Below, in pieces: positions 32,975-42,638 of a DNA stretch of 64,000 bases. Position numbers and translations under genes: made by a program. Within the stretch, counting starts at the first letter, position 1; each line of letters begins with the position of its first letter. The stretch lies in NCBI RefSeq assembly GCF_002056295.1, contig NZ_CP020100.1, positions 3,371,501 through 3,435,500 of the forward strand. The letters run 5' to 3'. The notes under the pieces are model-generated. The model was not told the DNA's origin, searched no databases, and worked only from the letters and a program-made list of their open reading frames with translations. The DNA comes from Halopseudomonas phragmitis. Its GTDB lineage: Bacteria; Pseudomonadota; Gammaproteobacteria; Pseudomonadales; Pseudomonadaceae.

Positions 32975-33928
32975 TTACGGCAGTGCGAGCCCTTTGCGTT
33001 GCTCGCGCTCAAGACCGTTACGGATATCTAGATGTGGCTGTATCAACGCCTCGAACCACTCATGGAAGACAGCCAACCGCCGCGAACGCTGGCGGCGGTG
33101 TGGGTAGAGCAAGGACACTGGCATCGAAGCCGCACGGTGGGTCGGCATGACCTCCACCAACTGGCCTGAGTCCAGCAGGTTCTGGATATCAAAACGTGGG
33201 ATTTGAATCAACCCCAACCCTGCCAGACAGCAGGCAATGTAGTTTTCAGCATTGTTAACGACTACCCGACTGGGCACGTCGAGCAGTTGCTCGCTACCAT
33301 CATCGGACTGGAACTCCCAGGGCAGCTCCCTGCCTGACTTCGGCGAGGCATAGCCCACAGCCCAATGCCCGTCGAGCAACTCGGCTGGCTGATTCGGTTC
33401 TCCATGCTCGCGCAGATAGCTCGGACTCGCACAATTGATCAAGGTGATGTGACCCAGCGGTCGTACCACGAGACTGCTCTCATGCAACGAACCAACGCGT
33501 ATTGCGCAGTCCACACCTTCCTGTACCAGATCGATGACGCGGTCGGTCGAGCTCAGGGTCAATTGCAGCCGGGGATAGCGGCGCAGCAGATCTGGTAGCG
33601 CCGGCGCAATCAAACGTCGGGCGATACGGCTGGGAGCATCGATGATGAGCCGGCCAGCAGCCTCGCGCTGGCCGGTTCGGAACAACTGCTCGATGTCTTC
33701 CACTTCAACCAACAAAGGACGCACACGATCCAGCAACCGCTCACCATCGGGTGTCAATCGTACCTGGCGCGTCGTCCGGTGCAACAGGCGCACGCCCAGT
33801 TGTGCCTCCAACTGCTGGACGGCCGCAGACACCGACGCACGCGGCACCTCCAGGGCGTTGGCCGCCTTGATGAAGCTGCCCATTTCAGCAACCTGAGCAA
33901 ATACTCGATACTGCTCGAACCTGTCCAT
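32975..33928 (-). CDS. LysR-family transcriptional regulator
   Basis: The 317-residue regulator has an N-terminal winged helix-turn-helix (residues 1-60; FAQVAEMGSFIKAANALEVP then RASVSAAVQQLEAQLGVRLL). An effector-binding domain follows (about 90-295). Its closest visible partner is the SDR gene 87 bp upstream on the same strand, so the two may form a unit. LysR genes more often control a divergent neighbour, and none lies on the other side. The inducer is unknown. Confidence 0.93.
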   Translation of the reverse strand: MDRFEQYRVFAQVAEMGSFIKAANALEVPRASVSAAVQQLEAQLGVRLLHRTTRQVRLTPDGERLLDRVRPLLVEVEDIEQLFRTGQREAAGRLIIDAPSRIARRLIAPALPDLLRRYPRLQLTLSSTDRVIDLVQEGVDCAIRVGSLHESSLVVRPLGHITLINCASPSYLREHGEPNQPAELLDGHWAVGYASPKSGRELPWEFQSDDGSEQLLDVPSRVVVNNAENYIACCLAGLGLIQIPRFDIQNLLDSGQLVEVMPTHRAASMPVSLLYPHRRQRSRRLAVFHEWFEALIQPHLDIRNGLEREQRKGLALP

Positions 33929-34015
33929 GCCTCTGCCCTGTCGATCATCTGGAGGTTAGCCCGCCAAGCCTCGCAGCACACTCCGATCAGGCCGCCTGTA
34001 CGGGTGCCAGCATGC

Positions 34016-34789
34016 CTACTTCGTAGTGTAGCCACCGTTGATGAGGATGGTCTGCCCGGTAATCCACCAGCCATCGCTGACCAGGTGCCGGATGAAAGGA
34101 ACTACATCCTCAATTTCGGTCAGGCCGGTCTTGCTGAACGGCGACAGCGCAGCAGCAGTCTTGTGATAAGCCACCGCGTCCGCCCCCTCGGCCGGGTAAA
34201 AGAACGGCGTATCCATCGGACCAGGACCGACCGCTGTCACCGAGATACCGCGAGCACCGAACTCCTTGGCGGCCGCACGAGTGTAGTGCTCGACCGGCGC
34301 CTTGGCGCCAGCATAGGCAGCATAGAACGGAGTAAAAGCACCTAGCAGCGACGTCACCACGGTGCAGACTTTGCCATTGTCGTTGAGGTTCTTGCCCGCC
34401 TCTTTTAGGAAAAAGAAGGCGGTCTTGGAATTGACTGCCGCCATCTCGTCGTACTCAGCTTCGCTGATCTCGACCAACGGTTTCTTGAGCACCTTACCAA
34501 CAGTGTTGATGGCGATGTCTGGCTTGCCAACGGCAGCAATGGCATCGGCGAACAGCTTCTCGATAGCACCGGCCGTCGTCAGATCAGCCTGCAGGGCCAC
34601 GGCCTGCGCGCCGCTGGCCTGGATTGCGGCGACGGTCGCGTCGGCATCGGCTTTGGACGCAGCGCTGTTGTAGTGGATCGCAACAGCCTTGGCGCCCTGT
34701 GCGGCCAAATCCCGGGCGATCAGACCGCCGAGGTTCTTGGCACCACCGGCGATGAGAACAACTTTGTCTTGGATGGAATGGTCTGCCAT
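34016..34789 (-). CDS. Short-chain dehydrogenase/reductase (SDR)
   Basis: The 257-residue oxidoreductase has a slightly atypical coenzyme loop (VLIAGGAKNLGGLIARDLA in place of TGxxxGxG). The catalytic Tyr and Lys lie in YAGAK, preceded by VVTSLLGAF with the Ser, and the C-terminus ends WITGQTILINGGY. A basic residue soon after the loop and the IHYN strand end suggest NADP preference, but this is inference. The substrate is unknown. It precedes the LysR gene on the same strand. Confidence 0.9.
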   Translation of the reverse strand: MADHSIQDKVVLIAGGAKNLGGLIARDLAAQGAKAVAIHYNSAASKADADATVAAIQASGAQAVALQADLTTAGAIEKLFADAIAAVGKPDIAINTVGKVLKKPLVEISEAEYDEMAAVNSKTAFFFLKEAGKNLNDNGKVCTVVTSLLGAFTPFYAAYAGAKAPVEHYTRAAAKEFGARGISVTAVGPGPMDTPFFYPAEGADAVAYHKTAAALSPFSKTGLTEIEDVVPFIRHLVSDGWWITGQTILINGGYTTK

Positions 34790-34944
34790 GAGAAATCTCC
34801 TTCACGAGTCAACGGAGAGTTCAGCTTAGGCGGCAATCAGCCAGGCAATAAACTGCCTGTGACTGGATGGATCATCCAGAAAAACAGCCTAATCAGGGGT
34901 ATTTTGGCAAACAAAACATGCAATTCATGAATCATAAATGACGA

Positions 34945-34975
34945 AAGCCCCCTGTGCAGCAGCGTCAGGGGGCTT
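34945..34975 (-). terminator. Terminator of htpG
   Basis: The stem AAGCCCCCTG / CAGGGGGCTT lies 21 bp after the htpG stop. Read on the minus strand it ends with TTTCGTCATTT. No other gene lies in the 34790-34996 gap. Confidence 0.82.
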
Positions 34976-34996
34976 GTTGTGAGCAGGGCTCAGGGC

Positions 34997-36898
34997 TTAC
35001 TTGCTGAGCTCTACCAGCAGTGCGTTGAGCCGGCGCACATAGCTGCCCGGATCCTGCAGCGCTTCACCAGCGGCCAGTGCGGCCTGATCGAACAGAATCC
35101 GGGTCAGGTCGGCGAAACGCTCCTCGTCCTGCTCGGCATCGAGTTTCTCCAGCAGCGGATGGGTCGGATTGACCTCAAGGATCGGCTTGCTCTCCGGCGC
35201 TTTCTGGCCGGTGGCCTCAAGGATCTTGCGCATCTGCAGACCCATGCCGTCCTCGTTGATCACCAGTACCGCAGGCGAGTCAGTCAGACGGTGCGAGACC
35301 TTGACCGCGTCGACTTCCTCGCCCAGCACACCCTTGATGCGCTTGAGCAGATCTTCCTTGGCCTTGGCTACCTCTTCCTGGGCCTGCTTGTCTTCCTCTT
35401 CGAGCTTGCCAAGATCGAGGTCGCCGCGGGCAATATCGACGAACTGCTTGCCCTGGTATTCGCTCAGGTGGCTCATCAGCCACTCGTCGATACGGTCGGT
35501 CAGCAGCAGTACCTCGATGTTCTTCTTGCGGAAGATCTCCAGGTGCGGGCTGTTCTTGACCTGGCTGTAGCGCTCGCCGGTCAAGTAGTAGATCTTGTCC
35601 TGGCCCTCGCTCATGCGCTCAAGGTAGGTATCCAGACTCACACTTTCACTGTCATCGTTGTTGGCGGTGGAAGCAAAGCGCAGCAAGCCGGCAATCTTCT
35701 CGCGGTTAGCGAAGTCTTCGGCCGGGCCCTCTTTCATCACACTGCCGAAGGCCTTCCAGAACTCTGCGTATTTCTCCGGCTCGTTCTTGGCCAGCTTCTC
35801 CAGCATATCCAGCACGCGTTTGGTCAGTGCCGACTTCATGCTGTCGATCGCCGGATCCTTCTGCAGGATCTCGCGCGAGACGTTGAGCGACAGATCGTTG
35901 GAGTCGACCACACCCTTGATAAAGCGCAGGTACAGCGGCAGGAACTGCTCGGCGTCATCCATAATGAACACCCGCTGCACGTACAGCTTAAGCCCGCGTG
36001 GAGCCTCACGCTGATACAGATCGAACGGTGCCCGACCCGGCACATACAGCAGGCTGGTGTATTCCAGTTTGCCTTCGACCTTGTTGTGACTCCAGCTCAA
36101 CGGGTTCTCGAAGTCGTGGGCAACGTGCTTGTAGAACTCCTGGTACTCCTCATCCTTGACCTCAGTACGCGGGCGGGTCCACAGGGCGCTGGCACGGTTG
36201 ACGCTTTCCCACTCGGTCTCGGCAGGCTTATCGGCCTCTTCGCCAAAATGCTGCTTCGGCAGCTCGATCGGCAAGGAGATGTGGTCGGAGTACTTCTTGA
36301 TGATGCTGCGCAGGCGCCAGCCATCGGCGAACTCACTCTCGGCCGCCTTAAGGTGCAGCACAATGCGGGTACCACGCTCGGGCTTGTCGACGGTCTCGAT
36401 GGTAAACTCCCCCTCACCGCTCGACTCCCAGCGCACCCCCTCTTCGGCCTTGAGGCCGGCGCGGCGGGTGAACACTTCAACCTTGTCGGCAACGATAAAG
36501 GCGCTGTAGAAACCGACCCCGAACTGGCCGATCAGGTGTGAATCCTTTTTCTGGTCACCGGTCAGTTGCTGCATGAACGCGGCGGTACCGGATTTGGCAA
36601 TGGTACCGAGATTCTCGATCACCTCAGCGCGCGACATGCCGATACCGTTATCTTCGATGGTCAGGGTCTTGGCAGCTTCGTCTCCACTGATGCGAATGCG
36701 CAGGTTCGGCTCGTTTTCGAGCAGTTCCGGCTTGGCGATGGCTTCGAAACGCAGTTTGTCCGAGGCATCCGAGGCGTTGGAAATCAACTCGCGGAGAAAG
36801 ATCTCCTTGTTCGAGTACATCGAATGGATCATCAGGTGCAGCAGTTGCTTCACCTCGGTCTGAAATCCAAGCGTTTCCTTATGGGCGTCCACGGTCAT
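34997..36898 (-). CDS. htpG: Molecular chaperone HtpG (Hsp90)
   Basis: The 633-residue cytosolic Hsp90 has the N-terminal GHKL ATPase domain ([42 protein letters not shown]), a middle domain, and a C-terminal dimerisation domain. It helps fold client proteins under heat and other stress. The start [20 protein letters not shown] matches the family and follows GGAGA; nine extra upstream codons are rejected. No clear heat-shock promoter was found in the 87 bp upstream. Confidence 0.97.
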   Translation of the reverse strand: MTVDAHKETLGFQTEVKQLLHLMIHSMYSNKEIFLRELISNASDASDKLRFEAIAKPELLENEPNLRIRISGDEAAKTLTIEDNGIGMSRAEVIENLGTIAKSGTAAFMQQLTGDQKKDSHLIGQFGVGFYSAFIVADKVEVFTRRAGLKAEEGVRWESSGEGEFTIETVDKPERGTRIVLHLKAAESEFADGWRLRSIIKKYSDHISLPIELPKQHFGEEADKPAETEWESVNRASALWTRPRTEVKDEEYQEFYKHVAHDFENPLSWSHNKVEGKLEYTSLLYVPGRAPFDLYQREAPRGLKLYVQRVFIMDDAEQFLPLYLRFIKGVVDSNDLSLNVSREILQKDPAIDSMKSALTKRVLDMLEKLAKNEPEKYAEFWKAFGSVMKEGPAEDFANREKIAGLLRFASTANNDDSESVSLDTYLERMSEGQDKIYYLTGERYSQVKNSPHLEIFRKKNIEVLLLTDRIDEWLMSHLSEYQGKQFVDIARGDLDLGKLEEEDKQAQEEVAKAKEDLLKRIKGVLGEEVDAVKVSHRLTDSPAVLVINEDGMGLQMRKILEATGQKAPESKPILEVNPTHPLLEKLDAEQDEERFADLTRILFDQAALAAGEALQDPGSYVRRLNALLVELSK

Positions 36899-36985
36899 GG
36901 CGTCAAGTTCTCCACTCAAGGTCAAATGTAGGGGCTATTGCCGCTATTGGAATGACCTAGTAGATGGGGCGTGACTGATGACTTT

Positions 36986-37969
36986 TCAAGGGCTGGACAA
37001 CACCTCGAGACTACGAACATCAAGCGGATGGAAATGCAGATCGACCTGATTGGGTCCTTGAGGCAGCGCCAATACCAGTCGGCGCGACTCACTGACCTCA
37101 CGCAAACGGCCCTCATAGACCCGTCCACTCCAGGTAGTCAGGCGCAGTGGCTGCCCCAGAAAGGGGTCAGGCTCATCGACCAGCCCGAGGACGCTGAAGG
37201 GTTGCCACGAACGATCCGCCATCGCCTGGCGCGCTGGCTGAGCGAGTTCGGTCGTGGCTGGTTCCGGCGCTGGCTGACGCGCCTTCTGGCCCAGTTGGCG
37301 TAGCCAGTCCGGCACAGGCACAAGAGTCGCCTCACCGTTCAACCAGGTCGCATGTGATACCGGCAAATGCAAGTGGATACGCACCTGCGCCGACTGCTGC
37401 CCCGGGTCAGGAATGAACTGCAGGCTCAGGCTGTATTCATCGGCGATCCGGCGCAGCCCTGGGGCCTCCAGAGCACCGGCATGCCATTGCAGGACCAGTT
37501 CCGGCCAGCCACCCTGATCGCCCGGCAACCGTTCAATCAGCGAGTCCTCCAGCAGCATCGGCACCTGACTGAACTCAAGGCTGAGAGCCCGGCGCAGACG
37601 CTCCCCGGAGCGCTCCTCAAAAATCAGCGTCTGCCCCTGCCAGTACACCCGCTCCGGATTGAAAACCTGACCCAGCATCTGGCCCTGGACACTGGCCTCG
37701 GGCGTTGCCATCCACTGCCCACTGATCAAAGCGGCAAAACGCTCGGGCTGGTCGCGCTGCAACAGGTACAGGCCCGAGCCGGCAGCCACTAGCCCCATCA
37801 CCAACAGCAACCGGGGCAGCAGCTTGAAACCACGCAGAAACAACGTCAGCCAGGGCAGCAGCAGAGCCAGCACAAAAACACCGACCGATTGTCGCCAGGC
37901 CAGACTCGCCAGCCACACCCAGGCAACCAGGGTCAGAACTATACCGGTGAGAATCAGCAGCGCATCCAT
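36986..37969 (-). CDS. Hypothetical membrane-anchored protein
   Basis: The 327-residue protein is not assigned to a family. Two or three hydrophobic helices (residues 1-75; LILTGIVLTLVAWVWLASL, FVLALLLPWLTLFL, LLLVMGLVAAGSGLYLL) are followed by a soluble region of about 250 residues. It seems to contain beta-rich segments and a Pro/Ala/Gln-rich stretch (about 230-250). It lies 9 bp after a thioesterase gene and upstream of htpG, an order also known in Pseudomonas. Its role is unknown. Confidence 0.72.
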   Translation of the reverse strand: MDALLILTGIVLTLVAWVWLASLAWRQSVGVFVLALLLPWLTLFLRGFKLLPRLLLVMGLVAAGSGLYLLQRDQPERFAALISGQWMATPEASVQGQMLGQVFNPERVYWQGQTLIFEERSGERLRRALSLEFSQVPMLLEDSLIERLPGDQGGWPELVLQWHAGALEAPGLRRIADEYSLSLQFIPDPGQQSAQVRIHLHLPVSHATWLNGEATLVPVPDWLRQLGQKARQPAPEPATTELAQPARQAMADRSWQPFSVLGLVDEPDPFLGQPLRLTTWSGRVYEGRLREVSESRRLVLALPQGPNQVDLHFHPLDVRSLEVLSSP

Positions 37970-37978
37970 GTCAGTTAC

Positions 37979-38425
37979 TCAGTCCAGCTTGAAGTGGGCT
38001 CGCGCCGTGGCGATGGGCTCGTTGGAACGAGTCTGCCAGGCAGTTATCGCGACATTGCCGACCCGCCGCCCCTGCCGCCAGACCTGACAGGTGGCGTAGG
38101 TATCGCGGTAGAGTCCAGCCCGCAGATAGTCAATTGAAAAGTCGATGATCTTGGGAAACGTCGGGCTGTTCATGAAAATCATCAGGTGCAGCATCGCCGC
38201 CTGTTCCATAAACCCGGCAATCACCCCGCCATGCAACGCCGGCAACACCGGGTTACCAATATTGTCCTTGCTGCTGGGCAACTGGAAGACCACCTCCTCA
38301 CCCAGGCGCTTGACCTGCAAGCCGATCATCCGCGCATAGGGGATGACCTCTACCAAGGGTGCATAATCGCCGGAGGTATGAGCCTCGCGCACCAAAGTCT
38401 CGATTCGTGCCGCGTCCAGACTCAT
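37979..38425 (-). CDS. Hotdog-fold thioesterase, PaaI/YigI type (second of a pair)
   Basis: The 148-residue hotdog-fold protein is likely an acyl-CoA thioesterase. The core reads GNPVLPALHGGVIAGFMEQAA, with HGG starting the central helix as in PaaI-type enzymes. Its start overlaps the stop of the preceding thioesterase gene as ATGA. The pair may form a heteromer or act on different acyl chains. The substrate is unknown. Confidence 0.85.
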   Translation of the reverse strand: MSLDAARIETLVREAHTSGDYAPLVEVIPYARMIGLQVKRLGEEVVFQLPSSKDNIGNPVLPALHGGVIAGFMEQAAMLHLMIFMNSPTFPKIIDFSIDYLRAGLYRDTYATCQVWRQGRRVGNVAITAWQTRSNEPIATARAHFKLD

Positions 38426-38889
38426 GCCTGCTCTCCATCGATGGCCTTGGTCAGTTGCCCCTGTTTACCGGGCTTGCCCATGCGCATGAAGGTGCCGACC
38501 ACATGGGCAATCGGTTGATCACGACTGTCCTGGTAGGCCACACCACGGGTAAAGATCACCGTCGATGTCACACGATAACACTCGGCAAACCCATAGATCG
38601 GCTTGCCCGGTTCTGCCGGGTGCATGTAGTCGATGCGCAGGTCCAGGGTCGGACAGATTTCGAACTCGGGCAGATAGCACACCGTGGAAATCCCACAACA
38701 GGTGTCCATCAAGGTGGTTATCGCGCCACCATGGACCATGCCCGTCACCGGGTTGCCAATGATTCCTTCGCTGTAGGGCAGTTTCAGTACCAGCCCCTGT
38801 TCATCGGCCTGCTCGACCGTCATACCCAATGTCTGGCAGTGGCGCAACACGGATAAAAAATTGTGCGCGCGTTCTTGTATCGAACTCAT
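38422..38889 (-). CDS. Hotdog-fold thioesterase, PaaI type (first of a pair)
   Basis: The 155-residue PaaI-like acyl-CoA thioesterase has the core GNPVTGMVHGGAITTLMDTCCG and the later strand CPTLDLRIDYMHPAEPGKPI. The start MSSIQERAHNF is preferred over an upstream frame because of family length. It heads a three-gene run with the second thioesterase (4-bp overlap) and the membrane protein. The exact substrate is unknown. Confidence 0.87.
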   Translation of the reverse strand: MSSIQERAHNFLSVLRHCQTLGMTVEQADEQGLVLKLPYSEGIIGNPVTGMVHGGAITTLMDTCCGISTVCYLPEFEICPTLDLRIDYMHPAEPGKPIYGFAECYRVTSTVIFTRGVAYQDSRDQPIAHVVGTFMRMGKPGKQGQLTKAIDGEQA

Positions 38890-39044
38890 GGCAACGCTTG
38901 ACCTGAAAATAACCGCAAATCGGCCCAGCATATTAACCAGATCGTGCCCGATACTCCAGATTTCGGCTATTCTGATGAAGCGCTAAGGAACTCTTCTGCG
39001 CAGCGCATGACTAACTTGCAGGATCAAGTAACTAGGAGAATTCG

Positions 39045-39377
39045 ATGAAAAAGCTTTGCGCAACCGCCGTTCTGATGGCCAGCCTTGGACTTCTGGCAGC
39101 CTGTCAGAGTGAGCCGGAAGACAAGGTCGAAGATGCTCGCGAATCGGTATCCGAAGCGATGGACAACCTCGGTGAAGCGGCGGAAAGCACCGGCGAAGCC
39201 ATCGAGCAGCAAGCCGAAGAACTGATGGGCCATGAGCCCACCACTGGCGAGAGAATCCACGAGAACATGGATGAAGCCGGCGAAGCTATTGGCGATGCTT
39301 ACGACAGCAGTGCCGAGTATCTCAAGGAAAAACGTGACCAGGCCAAAGAAGCCTACGAGGACGCTATGGAAGAGTAA
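39045..39377 (+). CDS. Small acidic lipoprotein
   Basis: The 110-residue lipoprotein precursor has a signal peptide ending in the lipobox LLAAC (Cys20). The residue after Cys is Gln, so sorting to the outer membrane is likely. The mature part is highly acidic, Ala/Glu-rich and predicted helical (EAMDNLGEAAESTGEAIEQ), like a free-standing coiled coil. AGGAG precedes the ATG. The function is unknown; an envelope stress role is only a guess. Confidence 0.85.
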   Translation: MKKLCATAVLMASLGLLAACQSEPEDKVEDARESVSEAMDNLGEAAESTGEAIEQQAEELMGHEPTTGERIHENMDEAGEAIGDAYDSSAEYLKEKRDQAKEAYEDAMEE

Positions 39378-39392
39378 TAACTATCGGCTCCA

Positions 39393-39416
39393 GGTACCCG
39401 GCTTCGGCCGGGTACC
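39393..39416 (+). terminator. Hairpin after the lipoprotein gene
   Basis: A perfect 10-bp stem GGTACCCGGC/GCCGGGTACC with a TTCG tetraloop lies 15 bp after the stop. No T-run follows, so it may be a weak terminator or an RNA stabiliser. Confidence 0.6.
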
Positions 39417-39457
39417 GCCCTCCACTGGATCAGCCATCCAGTCTCTCCCGGCAAAAT

Positions 39458-40204
39458 TCACTCGCTCTTCTCTTGCACTGCACCGTCGCTGAACAACGTC
39501 GGGGTGAACATCATCACCTTGAGCACATCGGAATGAAACTCGCGCCGATAGAGCACCGCAACGACCCCGGTGGTAATCAGCATATAGAGCCAGGGGTTGA
39601 TGAACCAGCTCAGTGTCGCCAAGGCAAAGTAATACGAGCGCAAGCCCAGGTTGAACTCGTTGCCAGCCATCGACAGCACTCTTGCCGCCCGCTCGGCATA
39701 GGCCCGCCGCTCGCTTTCATTGACACTCTTCTCCCCCAGCAACGGTGCCGACCCCAGCAGCACCGAGGCAAAGTTGTATTGGCGCATACCCCAGGAAAAG
39801 GTAAAGAACGCATAGACGAAGATTGCCAACAGTACCAGCAACTTCATTTCTGAGATTTCGCGGCTGACCTGAGCCACGAATGGCAACTCTTGAAGCAGGT
39901 TCTGGGCTCGGTCGGTCGCACCCAGCACCGTGATCAGACCTGCCAGGATCAGCAAGGTGCTGGAGGCAAAGAACGCAGTATTGCGCTCCAGGTTGCCGAT
40001 CACGCTGGCATCAGCTATCCGCTGCTCACGCATCAGCAACCGAGTCATCCAATCCTTGCGGTAAAGGTGCAGCACACTGGCCAGGCAGGCGGTATCACGG
40101 CCCTTGTAATGCGCGTAGAAGGTATAGCCTACCCAGCAGAACAGGAACCACAGAAAGGCGATCAGATTGAGCAGAACATCATCAGCTGCGGGTAATACGG
40201 GCAT
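39458..40204 (-). CDS. DUF599 family membrane protein
   Basis: The 248-residue inner-membrane protein has four or five helices (LNLIAFLWFLFCWVGYTFYA; TLLILAGLITVLGA; LLVLLAIFVYAFFTFSWGM; PWLYMLITTGVVAVLY). It also has the cytosolic EFNLGLRSYYFALATLSWF segment typical of DUF599. A strong AAGGAGAAGGA site precedes the ATG. Its function is unknown, and it stands between brnQ and the lipoprotein as a single gene. Confidence 0.85.
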   Translation of the reverse strand: MPVLPAADDVLLNLIAFLWFLFCWVGYTFYAHYKGRDTACLASVLHLYRKDWMTRLLMREQRIADASVIGNLERNTAFFASSTLLILAGLITVLGATDRAQNLLQELPFVAQVSREISEMKLLVLLAIFVYAFFTFSWGMRQYNFASVLLGSAPLLGEKSVNESERRAYAERAARVLSMAGNEFNLGLRSYYFALATLSWFINPWLYMLITTGVVAVLYRREFHSDVLKVMMFTPTLFSDGAVQEKSE

Positions 40205-40310
40205 TCCTTCTCCTTAGAGTACGCTGTTGGCCGGAACCTGATGATCAGACGACGCCTGAGCGCCGCCTGGCACATATTGCAAGATCAGGCCGACAGTCTG
40301 ATCGGCAGCA

Positions 40311-41636
40311 TCAGGAGTCCGCAGAGGCGACCGGAACTCTCAAATGCCCATGCCGCAACTGCTCCGCCAGTATAGCCAGCACCAGGGCAACCAGCACAGG
40401 CACCAGCCAACCCAGCCCATCCTGAGCCAGCGGCAAACGATCCAGCCAGCCCGCCGAAGTAATCAGCCCGGCGGCCTTGAGCCCGTCCACTACACCAAAC
40501 ACCAGAGTAACCAGCATCACCGGACGCATGATATTGCCCGGACGCGCCCAGTTGCCACAAAGCAGGCCCAGACACACCAGCACAATCGCCAGCGGGTAAA
40601 GCCCCACCAGCACCGGCACCGACACCTGGATCAGGTTGTCCAGGCCCTGATTGGCCACCCCCAGGCTGAACAGCGCAAATACCCAGACCACGGAAGCGTA
40701 ACTGACCGGCAACCAGCGACTGAAGAACTCACCACAGGCCGTCAGCAGACCCACAGCAGTGGTCATACAGGCCAGGATGATGACCAGCGCCAACAGCAGA
40801 CTGCCAAAGGTGCCGAACCGGTACTGCACGTAAGCGGCCAGGATCTGTCCGCCATTAGCACCTTCGGTCACCAGACTGCCGCTGGTCGAGCCCAGGTGGA
40901 ACAGAGCCAGGTACACCAGTGACAGACCGATGGCCGCCACCACACCGGCAATGACGGTATAACGGGTAACCAGAGCCTCATTGCTAACCGCCCGATCACG
41001 AATCGCCGTAGTAATCACGATGCCGTAAACCAGAGCACCCAGCGTATCCATGGTCAGATAACCCTGCAGGAAGCCCTGAATCATCGGGCTGCTGCGATAG
41101 GCGCCAGAGGCCAGGCTCTGCTCCCCTGCGGGCATCAGCAGTGCGGCGCAGCCGAGCACAATCAGGCACAGCAGCAATAGCGGAGTAATGAACTTGCCCA
41201 CCCGATCAATCAGTCGTCCGGGATTGAGCGCCAGCCCGACCACTAGAAGGAAGTAGACCAGGGTATAGATCAGCAAGGCCTTCCAGTCGCTGCCTGTGAA
41301 GGGCGCGACACCCATTTCATAGGACACTACGGCCGTACGCGGCGTGGCAAACAGTGGACCAATGGCCAGGTAGACCAGCACCGCCAGCGCCAGGCCGGCG
41401 GTACGTCCCAGCGGAGCCGTCAAGGTATCCAGCCCACCACCGACCCGGGCCAACGCCACTACAGTCAACAACGGCAGCCCCACTGCCGTGAGCAGAAATC
41501 CCAACGAGGTCAGGCCCATTTGATCGCCAGCGGCCAGACCGGCGCTTGGCGGGAAAATTACGTTACCGGCACCCAGGAACAGGGCAAAGGTCATGAACCC
41601 CAAGGCCAGCAAATCTAACGGTTTAAGTGTAGTCAT
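40311..41636 (-). CDS. brnQ: Branched-chain amino acid transporter (LIVCS family)
   Basis: The 441-residue, 12-helix inner-membrane symporter imports leucine, isoleucine and valine with sodium or protons. The N-terminus (LALGFMTFALFLGAGNVIFP) is the family signature, and GPLFATPRTAVVSYEMGV is also conserved. It lies downstream of the sucCD terminator on the same strand, the same neighbour as in Pseudomonas aeruginosa. The Shine-Dalgarno is weak. Confidence 0.95.
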   Translation of the reverse strand: MTTLKPLDLLALGFMTFALFLGAGNVIFPPSAGLAAGDQMGLTSLGFLLTAVGLPLLTVVALARVGGGLDTLTAPLGRTAGLALAVLVYLAIGPLFATPRTAVVSYEMGVAPFTGSDWKALLIYTLVYFLLVVGLALNPGRLIDRVGKFITPLLLLCLIVLGCAALLMPAGEQSLASGAYRSSPMIQGFLQGYLTMDTLGALVYGIVITTAIRDRAVSNEALVTRYTVIAGVVAAIGLSLVYLALFHLGSTSGSLVTEGANGGQILAAYVQYRFGTFGSLLLALVIILACMTTAVGLLTACGEFFSRWLPVSYASVVWVFALFSLGVANQGLDNLIQVSVPVLVGLYPLAIVLVCLGLLCGNWARPGNIMRPVMLVTLVFGVVDGLKAAGLITSAGWLDRLPLAQDGLGWLVPVLVALVLAILAEQLRHGHLRVPVASADS

Positions 41637-41708
41637 AACAATCGTGCGAGGGCATCCTGCCGCTTGTCTCGCGCTTACTCCAGATTGCAGGATAAAAGGA
41701 TCAATAAA

Positions 41709-41734
41709 ACAAACCCCGCCGAAGCGGGGTTTGT
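41709..41734 (-). terminator. Terminator of the sdh-suc transcript
   Basis: The stem ACAAACCCCGC / GCGGGGTTTGT with a CGAA loop (TTCG on the transcript) lies 22 bp after the sucD stop. On the minus strand it is followed by TTTATTG. It separates sucD from brnQ. Confidence 0.88.
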
Positions 41735-41756
41735 CAGGGCCTAGATAGGTCAGGCC

Positions 41757-42638
41757 TTACTTCATGGACCAGCCGGTCAACTCGGCCAGCGCTGCGCCGA
41801 TATCGGCCAGCGAACGTACGGTTTTGACACCGGCGTCTTCCAGAGCAGCGAACTTCTCGTCAGCAGTACCCTTGCCACCGGAGATGATCGCACCGGCATG
41901 GCCCATGCGCTTGCCGGCCGGAGCGGTCACACCAGCGATGTAGGACACAACCGGCTTGGTGACGTTGGCCTTGATGAAGGCTGCGGCCTCTTCCTCGGCG
42001 CTACCACCAATCTCACCGATCATGACGATGGCTTCGGTCTTCGGATCGTCCTGGAACAGCTTCAGGATATCGATGAAGTTGGAACCCGGGATCGGGTCAC
42101 CACCGATGCCCACACAGGTGGACTGACCGAAACCGGCGTCAGTGGTCTGCTTGACGGCTTCATAGGTCAGGGTGCCGGAACGCGAAACGATACCGACCTT
42201 GCCCGGCAGGTGAATGTGACCAGGCATGATGCCGATCTTGCACTCGCCGGGAGTGATCACGCCCGGGCAGTTCGGGCCGATCAGGCGAACGCCCAGCTCG
42301 TCACACTTGACCTTGGCGTCGAGCATGTCGAGAGTCGGGATACCTTCGGTGATGCATACGATCAGCTTGATGCCAGCGTTGGCGGCTTCCAGGATCGAGT
42401 CCTTGCAGAACGGAGCCGGTACGTAGATGACGCTGGCGTCAGCACCGGTGGCCTCAACGGCTTCGGCAACGGTGTTGAACACCGGCAGGCCGAGGTGGGT
42501 GGTACCGCCCTTGCCGGGGGTAACGCCGCCAACCATCTGGGTGCCGTAGGCAATCGCCTGTTCGGAGTGGAAAGTGCCCTGGGAACCGGTAAAGCCCTGG
42601 CAGATGACTTTGGTGTCTTTGTTGATCAGGATGCTCAT
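41757..42638 (-). CDS. sucD: Succinyl-CoA synthetase, alpha subunit
   Basis: The 293-residue subunit forms the TCA-cycle enzyme that converts succinyl-CoA to succinate with substrate-level phosphorylation. The N-terminus [20 protein letters not shown] is the CoA-binding fold. The phosphorylated histidine lies in [12 protein letters not shown] (about residue 247). The ATG overlaps the sucC stop by one base (TAATG), giving tight coupling. Confidence 0.97.
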   Translation of the reverse strand: MSILINKDTKVICQGFTGSQGTFHSEQAIAYGTQMVGGVTPGKGGTTHLGLPVFNTVAEAVEATGADASVIYVPAPFCKDSILEAANAGIKLIVCITEGIPTLDMLDAKVKCDELGVRLIGPNCPGVITPGECKIGIMPGHIHLPGKVGIVSRSGTLTYEAVKQTTDAGFGQSTCVGIGGDPIPGSNFIDILKLFQDDPKTEAIVMIGEIGGSAEEEAAAFIKANVTKPVVSYIAGVTAPAGKRMGHAGAIISGGKGTADEKFAALEDAGVKTVRSLADIGAALAELTGWSMK